Shown here piece by piece: positions 32,006 through 45,476 of a DNA stretch of 64,000 bases; the stretch's first letter is position 1, and each line of letters begins with the position of its first letter. The notes beneath the pieces are model-generated. The model was not told the DNA's origin, did not search any database, and was given only the letters and a program-made list of their open reading frames with translations. The stretch spans positions 52,036,078 to 52,100,077 of the forward strand of contig NC_091014.1 of NCBI RefSeq assembly GCF_041296385.1, written 5' to 3'. The position numbers and the translations under genes are program-made. Origin of the DNA: Aphelocoma coerulescens. Taxonomy: Eukaryota > Chordata > Aves > Passeriformes > Corvidae.

Positions 32006-33517
32006 AAGTCAGTGAATACATGGCGATAACTTCATTCCCTTGTGATGTTGGAAGCCCAGTTACTTTAGTGCCCAGGCATGGTAATCAAGCTGAGACTGAA
32101 CAAGTGAATTCTCATAAAGAATAAAAGCAGAGCATAAATGAGTGGTCCTAGCTGGGAACATTAAACTTAAATTCATCTTGCAGTGTAATTAATTGAAGAA
32201 ATATTCTAAACAGAGAATACTTCTGAAAATCCCACCCCTGCATTTTTAGAAAGTTTTTTTTAGTACCTTAAAATTTGTACTGGGTGTTTGAGAAAACCAG
32301 TAATGCCAGATCTTAGAACAGGGCACAGCATCAGTGAACTTGAACTGGTGAGTATGAGTACAAATGGGAGGAACAGAGCTGGCTTAAATAGGGTCATGGT
32401 TCATTTCAGGAATAGCCAGGTATGATGTCTTCAAAATAAGTGATTGAAAACGGCTACATGGAAGGAGAAATTCAGATACTCTAAAATTTGAGTCAAACCA
32501 TTTAACATGCTGCTAAACATCCGTAGCTGGGCAGGCAGCCTGCTGTGTTCATGCTGACTTTCCTCTTCAGACCTGTATGGAAGTAAAAAGCTGAAGAGGG
32601 GAAGAGAGTACACTGAATTTGCTCTATTGTCTTCAGGTGTCTTATCTGAGGAATTAAAGCGTGTGGTCAGCACAGAGAGATACAGGCTGTGATGCATCAC
32701 AGGAGCCTAACTTAGACACTCTGAATTATTCTCTGCAGGGCTCTGTTGCTCTGCTGGCGGTGAGGTGCCTGGTTGACTGGCTCAGGGCATTGGCTTATGA
32801 ACCAAGGTAGTTAAATAAGTGTCAGGGAAGTGGTGATCTTGTCCTTGCTGCCTGCTCCTCCCAGCTGCACGGAGGCCAGAGGCATCTCAGTGGCCCTGCA
32901 GCTACTGCATCTCTCAGCCCAGTGCAAAAGCAGGAGTTGGGATTGTTAATTTCCGCAGGTTTGCGTGCCGTGTGGCGGCTGATACGTGGGCGTAGCGTTG
33001 CTTGCTGCTAGCATCTCAGGTGGCTCTGGGCACCTCTGGGACTGTTCCTGGCACTTGAGTGAAGCTCCTGCCTCGGCAGAGTCAGCCACACAGCTGCCCT
33101 CCCTCTCTGCCATGGAGGAGTGGGACTGGATCTGCTGGCCCAGGCATTATGTCCATCCCCTCAATCCTCTTCTTTCTTGAGGGTGTCTGCTGAGGTGCCT
33201 TGGCTGCCTTCCTGCCTTCCCTTCAGAAAGCACAGGGGGGTGGAGGAGCAGTATAATTTCTTCCATGTTTAGAATCGAGGATGGGAATGCTTCTGTTTTC
33301 TGGCCATGGTTATACCTCACTGAGGGAAGAGCTTTCTAACCGTATTGCTCTGACCTGGCTGTGAACTGTTCTCATTTGGCCGCAAATAAGCATCTTGGGT
33401 TGTATGCCTAGGAGCTGCAGAAGAGCCCTGTTTGCAGCCTGGATTGCACTTTAGGAAAATCACACCACAGGAGAAGGAAATAGTTTGGATTTTAATAAAG
33501 TCTACTTTATTTTGTTC

Positions 33518-33535
33518 TTTTTTTTTTTTTTTTTT
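33518..33535 (+). repeat. Poly(T) run, 18 nt
   Basis: Eighteen uninterrupted T residues. The context gives no target-site duplication or element body that I could recognise. Confidence 0.95.
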
Positions 33536-36500
33536 AATTGCACAGCAAGCACTTGTCTCAGTCTTACAAGTAAGTCAATTCCATGCAGGGCTGCAGCAAA
33601 TTGATTTGAGATCTGTGGATGAAAAGCAGTGAATTACTGCCAAGCATTGTTATATTGTGGAAGTTGAAAGCACATCATGTGTGAGTATCCTCATTATTCC
33701 CAAGGAGAGGTCATTTTGCAGATCAGGATTGGTGCAAGAAAGGAAATCAATGTAGAAAGAACAGGAAAGTGAAAAGTGCATTGGCTAAGGCAAGCGTTAG
33801 AGTCCTTCGTTCTCTGCTTGGATGCTGGAAGAGAAACCTTTTTCTTTCAGCTCTTGAGAAAAAAGATGTACAAAGCAAAACTGTAAGAATTTACTTCATC
33901 GGGTTACACTCTCCTGCTGCTTTCATTAGAGTGGGAGATGTTCAGTTTAATGACCCTGCCTCTGAACGGGTCCCTCTGTCACGTAGGAGTAGCTCCTGGT
34001 GGTCTGTATCCAAATGTTTCTTTTGGTGGCTCCTAAGGGGACTTAAAAAGAAATTGCAAACTTCCTCACAACCTCTTGAGCACCATTTGGGGAATAGAAG
34101 AAAATTGTTTGCATTTTTATATGTTATACATTTCTCCAGCTGACTCATTTCACTTTGTCGAGGAAACTTACACAGGCTTTGCAGATGGTTTTTTTCAAGT
34201 GTTCTTCCTAACAGCAGAAGTTGAAAAGTTTAGTGCTTGCGAGAGGGGCTTCCTCTACCATGCTGTGAAGGGTCTGGATTTCACTCCCAATATGCTGCAG
34301 GCATCCAGCAGGAAACTGCTCTTTGTCTGCTCCCAGCTAGCTGTCTGTTGGTAGTGCTCTGGGGCCCCAAGGGTTAATTTCCCAAAATTCTTCACTGGAA
34401 CTTGCTAATAACTTCCATATGTACCCATGTGTGTGCTCAGGAGGGGCCCCACAGGCATCGGCTCTTGTAATAGTACTTGATTACCTCTGACATAAGGGTC
34501 TGTATGTCATTAGGGATCAAGATTCACCAAAAGACACAAGTTTGTGCAAAAACACTTTAAAAACATATTAACATTTGGTCATCCTCAGTGATTGGGAAAC
34601 AAACTCTTCTTAGGTAATCAAGCTTCAAAATTAGTCTGTGTACACACAGCTGGATCTCAGTTTTTACCCTCTACCCTGATATCCCTCTGAAAATGTGTGT
34701 TTGTGTCATTAGTCTTTAAGTGTGCTAAATTCCTTAATTTACAACACACCTTGGATAGGGGAATGTGATGGCTTTGTCTGATTGAGTTCATTTTGCCCCA
34801 ATTCCTTAGATGTTTGGCATCTGTACAGTTAAAACTGCATGCACTGGAGCTTTCTGGCTGCCCTGTGCCATTCCCTAGTGCAAAGGCTGGGCTACTGAGG
34901 GCAGCCTTCAGAGAGAAAGCAGGTGTCAGAGGGAGATGTGGCAGAGTTGCTCTGAAACTTGTGATGCCTCCCTGCAGAGCTGCCTGGGTCTTGGCAGGCT
35001 CCTGCTGCCTTCTGATCTCAGCTGGGGCTGGCGGAGCTGGGGTTTTGATTCAGGCAAAGCAAAGTACTTCCAAACGCTTCCCGTGCAAGGGCTGGCTCAA
35101 TAGTAGAACTCTTCAGCCAGAAAAGAGATGGCTGAGGTCTGTGGCAGAGATCTGTGAAGCCCAAATGCCACAGAGTAGGTGACCATGTGTTTTCTTAAAA
35201 ATCCAGGGAGGCGTCTGATGAAATACTCAAGTTTAAGACTCAAAGGAGACATTTCTTTCTTGTGACTTATAGTAGCCTAAGCTGTGGAAATCTCTGCCAC
35301 AGGCCACCAGCGAGGCTAACCTCTGTGTGGCTACAAAAAGGGATTAATGGTGATTGATGGAGTACCTCTGGAGGAGGAAAAGCAGAGTCGGGAAACAGGG
35401 GAGAGGCAGGATCCAGGTGGAGCTTTGAGTTCTGTGCCTTGTTGGACAGACCTGTGCTATGGCAGGAGTGTGGGAACAAGCCAGCCTAGGCTCAGCCTGA
35501 GGCTCAGCAGCAGAGGGTGTAGCCCAGGCCAGCTGAGCCGGTGGTTTGGCCAGGGACAGCTGTGCTGAGCTCCCAGAACCTGTGCTGGGCCTCTCAAGAC
35601 AGAGGGGTCTGCACCTGGCAGACCTGTACACCCACCCCTGCAGTGCGGTTGCGTGCCCCAGCAGTCTGATGGCAGCCCCAAAGGGAGCAGCCCTCGGGCA
35701 CTTCTTCCTGGCTTTCACAAGCAGAAAAATTGGGACACCCATCTGATGCCTGGAGGCAAGCATCAGCACAGGCTGAGGATAAAAACATTGCCATTATTCA
35801 GAATGAGTGAAAGAGCCTGAATTGACAGCTGAGGGCATTGGGGGAGGCCAGGATCAGCCCGAGGTGACAGCTGGTTGGGGCAGAGGTGGGGGGTCCCAGC
35901 CTGACTAACTGCATGTCAGAAAGGAGCTGCAGAGCTTTGAGAAGCGTAGCACTGGCAGTCTCCTAGGTTCATCCATCCCAGAGCAAACAACATGCATACA
36001 CTTTTAAAGATTTTTTGCCTCCTGGGCTACCTGCTTTCCCTAGACACCACCCTTGCCATCAGAGCTCTCAATCTTTGAGCTGGTCCCAGGTGCTACTGAA
36101 ATCAATGACCAGATTATTGTTCCCTCTGAAGATTTTGGATTAGGCCTCCCTGTTTTGTCAGGCTGATGTGAGCAAAATGTGGGTTTTCTGCACTATACGT
36201 AATCAAAACAAACCCTGCTCCCACTGGCTTGTGCAACAAATCATGCTGGGGGAATTGCTGGCATTCGGCATGATTAGCCCAAGTGCAGATGCCTTCCAGC
36301 TTGTAAACAATAGCCTAAAGGATTGGAGAGGATCACAAACAAAGCACTTACAGACAAGACAGCATTTTCAAAAGGGACTTGAGAGCTTATGTCCATTGGG
36401 GGTTTATCTTTTAAAAATAAACTAGAAGTAAACAAATTGGCAGAGATGGCTCTGAAGAATCTAAGAGAATGAAAGGGAGGAGACTGGATATAACACTCCA

Positions 36501-39276
36501 AAAATTAAGTAGGGGAAAACTAGACAGGGCTAATGGATCCTCTTAGACTCCTCAACAAGATGTCCCACAGCCTTAGGGATGGGCAGACACTGGAGACCTC
36601 ATCTATCCCTGTGAATGAGGCCAGGTGGGATGTGTAAGGGATGCAGGAGAAAACCCTTCTTCAGTTCATAGGAGAAAAAAAAAAATCCCTCAAAAGCAGT
36701 GAGAGCAACAAAAGAATCAGGCAACTTGTGCCTGTTTCATGGTGATTCAGTCTGAAGGAGACATTCGTCTTCCTTGAACTGCAAACTAGTGACAAATTGC
36801 TGTGAATTTCAGACTGAAAACTGTTCAAGTCATGTAAACCATAGTTTTTGTGTTGTGCTCTTAATAACGTTTTTTAAAATTTCATTTTCATATAGGGTTT
36901 TTAAGTATGGGCTGAATTATTTTCAATTATGTCTCATTTCTCCTGGCCCTGGCAGAGTGAAGTAGCAAGTGCCCAGCTTCACACTCAAGAGCTCCTGCAA
37001 GGTTCGTGACACTGATGGTCGCTCATTTAATGGCATGGTGAATGGGAGCTGCGGCGAGAGCTTGCCAGCTCTGTAACTGAGATGGTGCTGCAAGGAATGC
37101 TAAATCTGGAAAGACGTGAGCGCCCTTCTCGCTTTCCCTGGTTCTGTGCCTGCTGGAAACACACAGTTCATCCCTCTGTTTCAGAGGTTCAGGTAGCAGC
37201 CATTCTGATCCCAGAGCATGAGGTATTTACCAGGTCCTTGCTGCTAGACTTTCAACGCATCTAGAGTTGGTTTGGGACCCATGGAATCTCAAGCCTAGAA
37301 TAATACAGGTGCAAATCCAGATGCTCTTGGTAGTATCCAGCCTCCACGCTCTTAAGTGCTTCAGCACTACGGTTGTACGTTCTGCAGTACTGAGTTAGGA
37401 AGGACTGATGGTTCCTTTTATCCTTGGTCTTCTCTAAGGAGCGCACCAAGGCATTGGGATGGGAGAACGGGGTGGTGGAGAACATGAGCTGTAGATCTTT
37501 TCCTGCTCTTCCAGACTCTGCAGGAACTCAACCAGATATGAAGGCAACTCTAATGTACGTGCTGAGATACCTAAAATAAGCCATGCAAACAAATCAGTCG
37601 TATGTTATCCAGATGGGACTGTTCAAATCCAATAATAGCAGTAAAGTGCTCCCAAACTCTGCAGAGAGAGAGATTATAGAAGGATCAGGTATAATTATAG
37701 TGCCTTATTATTACCATTCTCATCATTCTTTCTAACAAAGCTTTTCAATAGGATGAAAAAACTTCTTGCAGGAGATCCTAATGTGTTTGCTGGCATTTTT
37801 TCATTCTTCCTTCTAAGGCTGTTCAAGTCAGCCCCTGTAAATGGTGTTAATAAATATAATCATGATCTTGGACTGTATTATCTTTCAGATGAAACCTTCT
37901 TTAGCATCTTTTTATGGCCTTGACTGCAGCAAACCCTTGTCCTGAAATACCTCATTGTTGCTACCACTAATGAGAGCACCAGCAAAAATGTCCCAGTGCT
38001 GCTCTGATCCTTGCCTTGATACAATCTCTTCCAAGCAGGGTTAAGTAATACCTTGAAATATTAGTGGCTTGTCTATGTACTCCTCCATATATTCCACCTG
38101 CAATATAGGTGGAATCACTCAGCAAAGATTCTCTACTTTGGAGAAAGTCTTTGAGCTGGAGGTATGTATCTGCAAGCTGTTCTTTCCTGCTTGAGTCCTG
38201 TCTCCTCCAAACACCATTAGTGTTTGTGAGAAAAGCCTGGGGTTATCAGAATCAGACCACAGGCAAAATGGGTACAGGAAACACACATCCTTGTCTGCAG
38301 GTTGGTCCTGTGGGCTGGCACCACTCAAGAGAAGGAAAAAAGCTCCCTGGTATTTATTCAGCAGTATCCCTTTCCAGATCACTGCAGATCTCTGGAAATA
38401 CTGGCGTAAGAGCCTGACAGCTCACCTTGGAGGCACAACCCCACAGCAGCTCTGAAACCCAGTGTGGACTTCCCAGGGAGGGGATTTCTAACAGGAGGGA
38501 AGTCCCAGGCAGCACTTCCACTTCTGCAGCTCTGCCAGCTTAGGGAGCAACTTGCTATGGGGAAGAGCTGTCGGTGAGCATGGGGATAGTAAAAACTCTA
38601 CCGACACATCTTGTTCCTAATCTGCAGCACACCCTGCACTGCCATCCTTGTGGCCCTGATTCAGTGAATCCCTTGCATCTCTCTCAGCTTGGGGACATGC
38701 CTGTGCCTGTGTCAAGTATTGCAGTGCAGGACAGCATCTCTCCCAGGCTCCATGTCTCCCTGCCCTGCTCCACCTGCAAGTCCTGGGCAAGCCAGGAGGA
38801 GAGGCGATGCAGTTTGAACAGATGCAGCTGACTTGGAGGGGGACGGGTTACGTTTTTTTCTTGGACTGGGAGGAAGGGGTGGTTTGCTGAAATGGGTCTT
38901 TCTCTTCTCATCTCTCCTGAGCACCTTGGCAGAGCCTTGCTCTCAACTCAATGAAAGTAGGGCAGAGTCTAACCACATTTCAAGCTGTCTGCATTTTTGG
39001 ATTCTCGGTAACTGTGATCTCTATCTGTTCCTAGAAAAGATTTAAACAACTTATAAACCACAGCTGGGCAGAGATAATAAAGGAAGCAGTACCGGGGTAG
39101 GGAAGGATCTTCCCAGAGTGTACAGAGTGAGGAGAGAGTGGTCTGCAGGAGAAACCATGGGCCCAGCTGTGGTAGAGGGTGGCTACTTGGGCTGTAGGGG
39201 GACACAGAGGGGCTGCCTCAGGGAAACCTCAGCAATATTAGTAGCTAGGTATAAAATAGGGTACATGTATACATGC

Positions 39277-39332
<56 letters not shown>

Positions 39333-39364
39333 CTATCTATTTATCTATATCTATCTATCTATCT
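39277..39364 (+). repeat. (ATCT)n microsatellite
   Basis: About 13 perfect ATCT units are followed by interrupted units (CTCTATCT, TTATCT, ATATCT) to 39364. Tetranucleotide tracts of this length are usually polymorphic. Confidence 0.97.
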
Positions 39365-41624
39365 CTAAAAAGAGCAAGTGGAGATACAGAAGAAGGGGTC
39401 TGAACTCCGCTATGGTGTCCATATAGTCTCACCTCCGTGCACTTTTCCCGCTGGGGTTTGTGTCTCCATGCAGACAGGATATGCTTCCTCTTGTACTCCA
39501 GGGATTTTTGCATCTCATCCCTGTGCGACCCACATCTATCATCACACAGTTTTCCAGGGAGAGGAGACCCCCTTCCATTGGAGGGGTTGGAGTGGGTTCA
39601 GGCTCAGTGCCTAACCTCCAGGCCCACAGAGAGGTTCACAAAACCCCTCCCAGGTCTCCCCGTGGCCTATGGCAGCCTTGGATGCTTCCAGTGCACTCAG
39701 CAGTGGTCTGTTAGGGTTTGAAAAACAAAACCCAATGATGTTTTCTCTTGCATTAGGCCAAAACTACAGATCCTTGTCCTGTAGTTCTATCAGCCAGGAA
39801 TGTAGACAGCAGGTGGGAAATTCAGGGGTAGGGAGGAAAACAGAATGAAACACATTTCTGTATTGGCAAAAATCCTAGCAGAGATGTGGTTCTTCCAGTA
39901 CATGCTTTTGCCAGGATCCTTTATTTAGTTTTCATAGCCAGAATAGGGCCTGGTGGCAAAAAGATGTTTTTCCACCCTAGGAGGGTGTGCTATTACAGCT
40001 GTATCAGCCTGCATATTCTCCACAGTCCACAATCAAAGCAAAGTTGAGGAATTAATAGAAAGAAAAAAACAACATATTCACTTGCCAATGAGATACTTAG
40101 CTACTTAATCCTTTCCCAGCTTTCCTCCTGGGAGCTGGCAGAAGCCTAGTGTACATGAGGAAGGCTGTGCCAATCTAAAGCAGCGTGTGACTGCACTCAA
40201 GTGTCCTCTGTGAGGGTCTGTGCTGGTTCCCAGGGTCATTGCAGGTGTGCTGCCGGTTCTACTTCCCAGTGTCCTGAGCTGAAAAAGGAAGCCATTAAAA
40301 GGAAAAGGAAATAAAAACCAAAACCCAGATAAAAGGGAGAGGAGGAGCAGGGAAGGGAATGAGGTAGTTTTGGTGAAAGGGAGTGCAGGGACTTCTTGAA
40401 CAAGCTCAGGTGGGAGGAGCTTAGATTCAGAGTCAGCCATGGGGCAGGCCTGGGTACCTGGGGGCAGTCAGAAACTGTTGCCAGGCTGCAGGGAGCTGGA
40501 GTTGGCACAGCTGGCTGGCTCAAAGCAGGGCTGAGGCCCAAGCAGTTTTCCTGCACAGACAAGACCAGAAGGGCCATCTGGCAAGGCCGTTGCTGGCAGG
40601 GACCAGTCCTGTGGCTCCCTTGCAACTGCTGCCATCTTGTCCAACATGATCCTCCCTGTGTGTGCCCTGCACAGGACCCAGCACCTGCCAAACTTGCCTG
40701 CCTCCCACCCTTCACCCCCAACAGAGGGGATGCACAGTCCTTCGCTCAGGACAGTTTCAGGGCATGATGTGCACACCTCAAGGCATGGAGCTGGCGAGCA
40801 GGGCCTCAGGGGCTCTTGGTTTAGGAGAGCACTGCTGGCAGCATGCCCTGCTCCTGCCCAGCATCCCACCCCCAGCATTTTTGCTGCTAATGTGAGAAAG
40901 TTTGGGCTGGCCTGGTCATGGCATTGTGGGGCTGGTGACACATCCTGTGACCGTGGGAGGATTGTGTGCCTGTGACTCCCGCACTCATGGTCCCATGGGA
41001 GCTGTCGAGGAGTGTGAGTCTGTGGCTGTTTGTGGGGACACTCCTCAGAGCCTTCCCCGGCTGAGGCAACCACAGCCAGCTGAACACCATCACCAACACC
41101 TTGACTAGTGCAGCACCACTGGTCAGCGGCATGAAATAGGTACCTGGGCTCTGCTCGTGGTGGGAAGCATCCACACGTGGTGCCAAGAGGCCTCTGTAAG
41201 CTGAGAATTATCATTCGTAATAAAACTGTCCTCACTAGCACTGGCAGGAGTGGGGAGGCGGTGCCAGGGCTGGAGGCAATGCTGCCGGCAGCTCCCTGTG
41301 CTTTGCCCCCCGGCTGGGGGCTGCTGCCCCCCAAAAGGGCTCAGCAGAAGTGACCCGGCTGCCGCTGCCAGAGAGAGCTGCGACGGGAGTGTCCAGTGGT
41401 GGGGCAAGAGATGTATGTGGGGTGACTGGGCTGGGCTGCTGCGGGGAGAGTGACCTCTGGCAGCAGAGAGGGGCGACGAGAGCAGGACACAGTGGGGATG
41501 GGTTACACCCACGGCAGACAGGTTCATTCTCCTTTTCTACACGCCGTCTGCTGCTGCTGCTGCCTGACGGGCGAACTGCGGCTGCAGTATCTGCAGCTTG
41601 CCGAGTCAAAGTTGTTCCTCGAGC

Positions 41625-41660
41625 TGTTGATTACGGTTAATTAGCATTAATTTTGCCTTA
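41625..41660. promoter_or_regulatory. Cluster of homeodomain core sites beside a CpG island
   Basis: Within 36 bp there are several ATTA/TAAT cores (GATTACGGTTAATTAGCATT and then AATTTTG). The cluster lies about 30-60 bp before the CpG island that starts near 41690. This composition is typical of homeobox-factor elements. No factor can be named. Confidence 0.25.
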
Positions 41661-41689
41661 AGTGGATCCTAGTCATGCTCGTTTTCTCC

Positions 41690-41960
41690 AGGGTCGCAGC
41701 TCCTCCGATCCCCCGGTGCCCTGGGCCCGTGGTGGGTGGGCGGGTGCGGGAAGAAGGGAGGGAGGGAGGGAAGGAGGGAGGGGGCGGCCGGGGCGGCGGC
41801 GCCATCTTGTGGGCGAGGGCGCGGGTCGGCGGGAGCGGCTGCCGTCCCTCCCCGCCCGCCCCGGCACCGCGGCATGGCCGGACCGGGGCTCGGTGTCCAC
41901 GGCTCAGCGTCCCGCGGGGGCGGGCTGCCCGGAGGAAGATTTAAACCCCTGGATCAGGCG
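41690..41960. promoter_or_regulatory. CpG island with G-quadruplex tract and YY1-like site
   Basis: A GC-rich island containing GGGAGGGAGGGAGGG at 41756-41770, four G-triplets with single-base loops on the plus strand. It is followed by GGCGGCGCCATCTTG around 41795-41809, a close match to the YY1 element common just downstream of TATA-less starts. It lies 3.7 kb before the NFAM1 start codon. It may be an alternative NFAM1 promoter, the start of a non-coding RNA, or a distal promoter of a downstream gene. Confidence 0.5.
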
Positions 41961-42155
41961 GACCTAACATGGCCTGCTCTGCCCTGGCCTCGCGTCAGCC
42001 CCAGGCCCGGCCAGGTGGATGTTCTTTTGGAAGGTGTCACCCTGAGTAGGCAAAGCTGTCCCGCCAGGCAAATTCCTGCTGGCCACAGCTTGCCACACAA
42101 GGAACCTATGAAGGACAACGGTTGGGAGCACCGCGAGGCTGAGGCACGGCCCTGA
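41874..42155 (+). other. 93-codon ORF in the CpG island, unrecognised
   Basis: The ATG is in a good initiation context (GCGGCATGG), just downstream of the YY1-like motif, and begins MAGPGLGVHGSASRGGG. The frame leaves the island and continues to 42155 without any recognised domain. It may be a real short first exon or a chance frame favoured by GC content. Confidence 0.2.
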
Positions 42156-42159
42156 GAGT

Positions 42160-45100
42160 ACGTCAGGCCTGTGGTGGTAACTTAGTCCCTGGGAATCTTT
42201 CCAGCAGGTGAATAGAGAAAAAGCAGGAGTGGGTGATTTCTGAGGCAGACTTGTTTTGCTGGTGAAAGGGAATTAGAGAAGTGTCCCCTCCCTTCCCCAC
42301 GGTGATGTCAACACCTCTAATTTTCTGTTTTCCCATTAAGTCACTGATCATTCTCTTCCCTAGAGCAGTTCAATGGTTAGAAACGTAGCGAGGGCATTGG
42401 CAGCTTTCACTTTCAGCATCATCCAGCCCTGCTGAGAGGCACTCGACACACAACAGTGGTAAAAATGCTGGCAGAGGTACGGCCCTACTCACGCTTGCTC
42501 TGCTATCACTCCTGCCGCCAGACGGAGGGAAACTGTACTCCGTGGAGTCTGGGGTTAGAGGAGTCAAAGAGATTGTGAATCCTCAGAGGTGCACATGTTG
42601 CCGCTGGCTGGCTTTCCGGCGATGGGGGTTTGAGCTGGTCTCTGACAAGGCAGCAAATCCAGAGCTGCCGTGCTGGGGAATGCTCTGAAACGCTCTGTGC
42701 AATCAGGCTCGTTGAGTTGCTGCAGCTCTTCTGTGTGCCAAGTGGTGTTTCTCTTTTGGATGGTTGTGGTGTTAAATGCTTCAGCAATAAAAAGGCTTTG
42801 TTGTGGTCTCTGCAGCATTGCTTTTGCTTTGGCTAGCAGCAGCCTTTTTGTTTGAATTAGTGCTTTCCCTGGAGTTGGCTGTGGGGGCATGTGTGGGCTT
42901 GTGTGTGTGTGTGTGTGCCTTTACTTGTGGGTGTACATTGGATGCAGCTGTGAACAGGCACTTCTGGTAGGTGCAGCACTTGCCCAAACTCGTTGTTCGT
43001 GCATGCCAGAACAACATGCTTTTCCTCACCGTTGGGAGTGCTGGCCACTATTGTGCGCTTTTAAAAGTGCTTGAGTGAAATTAATAGCCGCTTTTCAGCT
43101 ACAGACAGAAACTGGTTTGAATCTACCTCAATCCTGTATTTAATTTCAGGAAGTGTCAGCATTCGCTGCATCAAAGGAAGGACCAAGCCATACGGATCCT
43201 GGCCAGCCGGTGCTGTGGTGGGGTTACAACTGGCCAGGCAGTTCCCTCCTCATCATGCTGCAGGGACTGGCTCACATGCACCAATGTACTGTATAATGCA
43301 TGAGTGAAGGTCGTACAATGACTTATTCCTTTGGAGCTTTGTAATTTATTTCCTTTGGCACAGGTATCCTGGTGAGTTCTACCCAAGTTTTGGGGCGATC
43401 AGCTCAGTCCTGCTACAGGCTGTTAATAGCAACTCCCCAGCTTTTCCTCATCTTCCTCCCATTTATGTCTCCAGGGTTAAAACTCAGTTCAGAATCCCCA
43501 GACCAAATTGAATTAGAATTTAACATTCAAAGATTCAGGCTCCCTTCAGGCTCTAAGGAACAGAATGTCATCCTGTCTCGCAGTTAATAGCTGCTGGGTA
43601 GTCGTTTCAAAGCCATTTCTTTTCAGTGAGCTCTACCATAGCAAATCCCAGCAGTGAATGTATTTCTGGCCTGGCTGTGCCTTTAATCCCACAGCTGAGT
43701 CTTATGTGTGATCTCTTTTGAAATGCTAGATTTTTTTTTTTTTTAATTCCAGACAGCGATATTTCTAGGACTTGGCATTTCGAGTGGCAACAGGGATGTT
43801 TATAGGAAGAGAACAGAAAGGACAGAAGGACGATGTTGACCTAGCAGCCCTACAAACCTACCGCACTTAATCCACTTATCACTCTGAATTCCTGAAGCAG
43901 ATAAATGCTGATAACAGTTAAAACACATCACTGGCAGGAGCAGCATGTTCTGTCCTCTAGAAATACATCAATACTGGCAATTGCAAAGCTGTGTGCTACC
44001 ATGGGGATGAGCATGATATAAGAGCCGAGGAAGCCCTCACTGTTCAGCAGAGTTTTTCCACAGGAGGGTAGTGAGCCTCTGCTCCCTTCTCCCTCCCTGC
44101 CCCAACTACCTTGAGATGTGGTTCAGACCTGAGAAATGCTTTCAAACGCTGTTGTGACCCCTGAGCCACAGCTGCCTGATCTGTGCCTCCAAATCTTAAA
44201 TACCAAGTGGGCCCCAAGTGTCTTGTTAGTGCTTTTGATTGTCCTTGCTGCTCAGCATTAAGACCTGTGAGGAGTGATTTCTAGCTGAGACCAGCCCCGT
44301 GCAGCTCACATCAGCATGTCTTGGGGAGAGGAGTTGGTTTTGGGTAATCTGAGCTAAACCTTCCCTGGAGGAGTGCAGCTGCTGTACCAGCCTTGCAGAG
44401 CCACACAAAGCCACTTGCTCCTCTCCCCATCTGTCAGGGGTCTCAGCAAGGTACTGGAGCCATCCCTGGGCTCCGGGCTGCAGTGGCCACAGCTGCATGC
44501 CTCCCCCTGTGTCAAGACCCCTTCCTCCAGGAGCCTGTCCCAGGCTGAACAGGAGGAAAAATGCTGTAAACCAAAGGTTGTTTGGAGTAAACCTTGTTCC
44601 TCACAAAGTCTGGAGGGATAAAACAACTGATAGGGCTTTTGAATCCATGAAGCTTACAGGCTCATCTGCTGCCTTAGGTCTTTCCCCACATGGCCATGCC
44701 CCACCAGTCTCTGCAGCACAGCACCCCATGTGAGTGGGCACCCTTTAAGTTGCAGCAGAGTGCTTTCTTGTGGACAGTGCAGTTGTCTCACAAGAAGTGT
44801 GAAAGGAGGAAGCTGCCTAAGGAGAAGTGAAGACCTCTCAGCCACGGGTGTTTTTATGAGTCAGATGCTGCTCAGCTGTTGCATTGCAGATGTCTTAGCT
44901 CAAAAAACAAGCGTTCAATGAAAATCAAAGACTCTTCGTGAGTATAGGCGGTAGGAGCCTCCTACAAAACGTGGTTTTTGTTCTTCAAAGGACTCTCCTT
45001 AGATTTGCCTACAATAGATTACTTAAAGCTTGCCTGCATTGCAAAGCTGATTCAGAGCCAGCATGGTGTGGATCTGAAACAGCCCAGCTGTTCAGGGCGA

Positions 45101-45462
45101 ATTCACTGTCTGGTTGTTCTCACTCTGTGAATACGAGTGGCTTCTTCTGAAGGGACCTAGTGGAGAAGTTGGCTGTGGAGGGACATGTTGTGGAGTCAGG
45201 GGTACAGTAGAGCCATTGCTCTGTACTGACTACTTATGGTTTTCTGTGCTGAAGGCAAAACAGGTGATCCCACACTTGAGTCTTCATGTCACTGTGGAAG
45301 GTGACAAAGTTTGCTTTAAATGCACGTGATATTTTACAGTCATCAGGAGGAAAAGCTGTGTGTTAAAGTGCTTGCAGTCTAATCTTTGGACACCCACTGG
45401 TAGGTCTAACACCATCATTGCAATACAGAGAAATGAACCCTGGTGTGGGGAGGAGTCTGACC
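42160..45462. other. Gene-free stretch upstream of NFAM1
   Basis: Contains a (GT)8 run at 42901-42917 and a T run at about 43731-43744. No exon or RNA gene was recognised. Confidence 0.45.
42901..42917 (+). repeat. Short (GT)n microsatellite
   Basis: Eight GT units in a row plus one G. Confidence 0.9.
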
Positions 45463-45476
45463 AAAAAGCGGAAGAG
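45463..45476 (+). promoter_or_regulatory. PU.1/ETS-like site upstream of NFAM1
   Basis: AAAAAGCGGAAGAG combines an A-rich flank with a GGAA core, as in PU.1 sites. It is about 175 bp before the NFAM1 start codon. NFAM1 is expressed in myeloid and B cells, where PU.1 acts. Function is inferred from the motif and its position. Confidence 0.3.

Larger units (their letters stand above)
32006..41620. other. Gene-free stretch with simple repeats
   Basis: No recognised exon. It holds the 18-T run at 33518-33535 and the ATCT tetranucleotide repeat at 39277-39364. The minus-strand frame open at 40468-41334 (288 codons) is the longest in the window but has no recognisable domain. Confidence 0.45.

Noticed and set aside
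40468..41334. A 288-codon minus-strand open frame, the longest in the window
   Set aside because: It has no recognisable domain, low-complexity Ser/Pro/Gly/Cys composition, no start context or splice logic, and no family resemblance. It is probably chance in locally GC-rich DNA.
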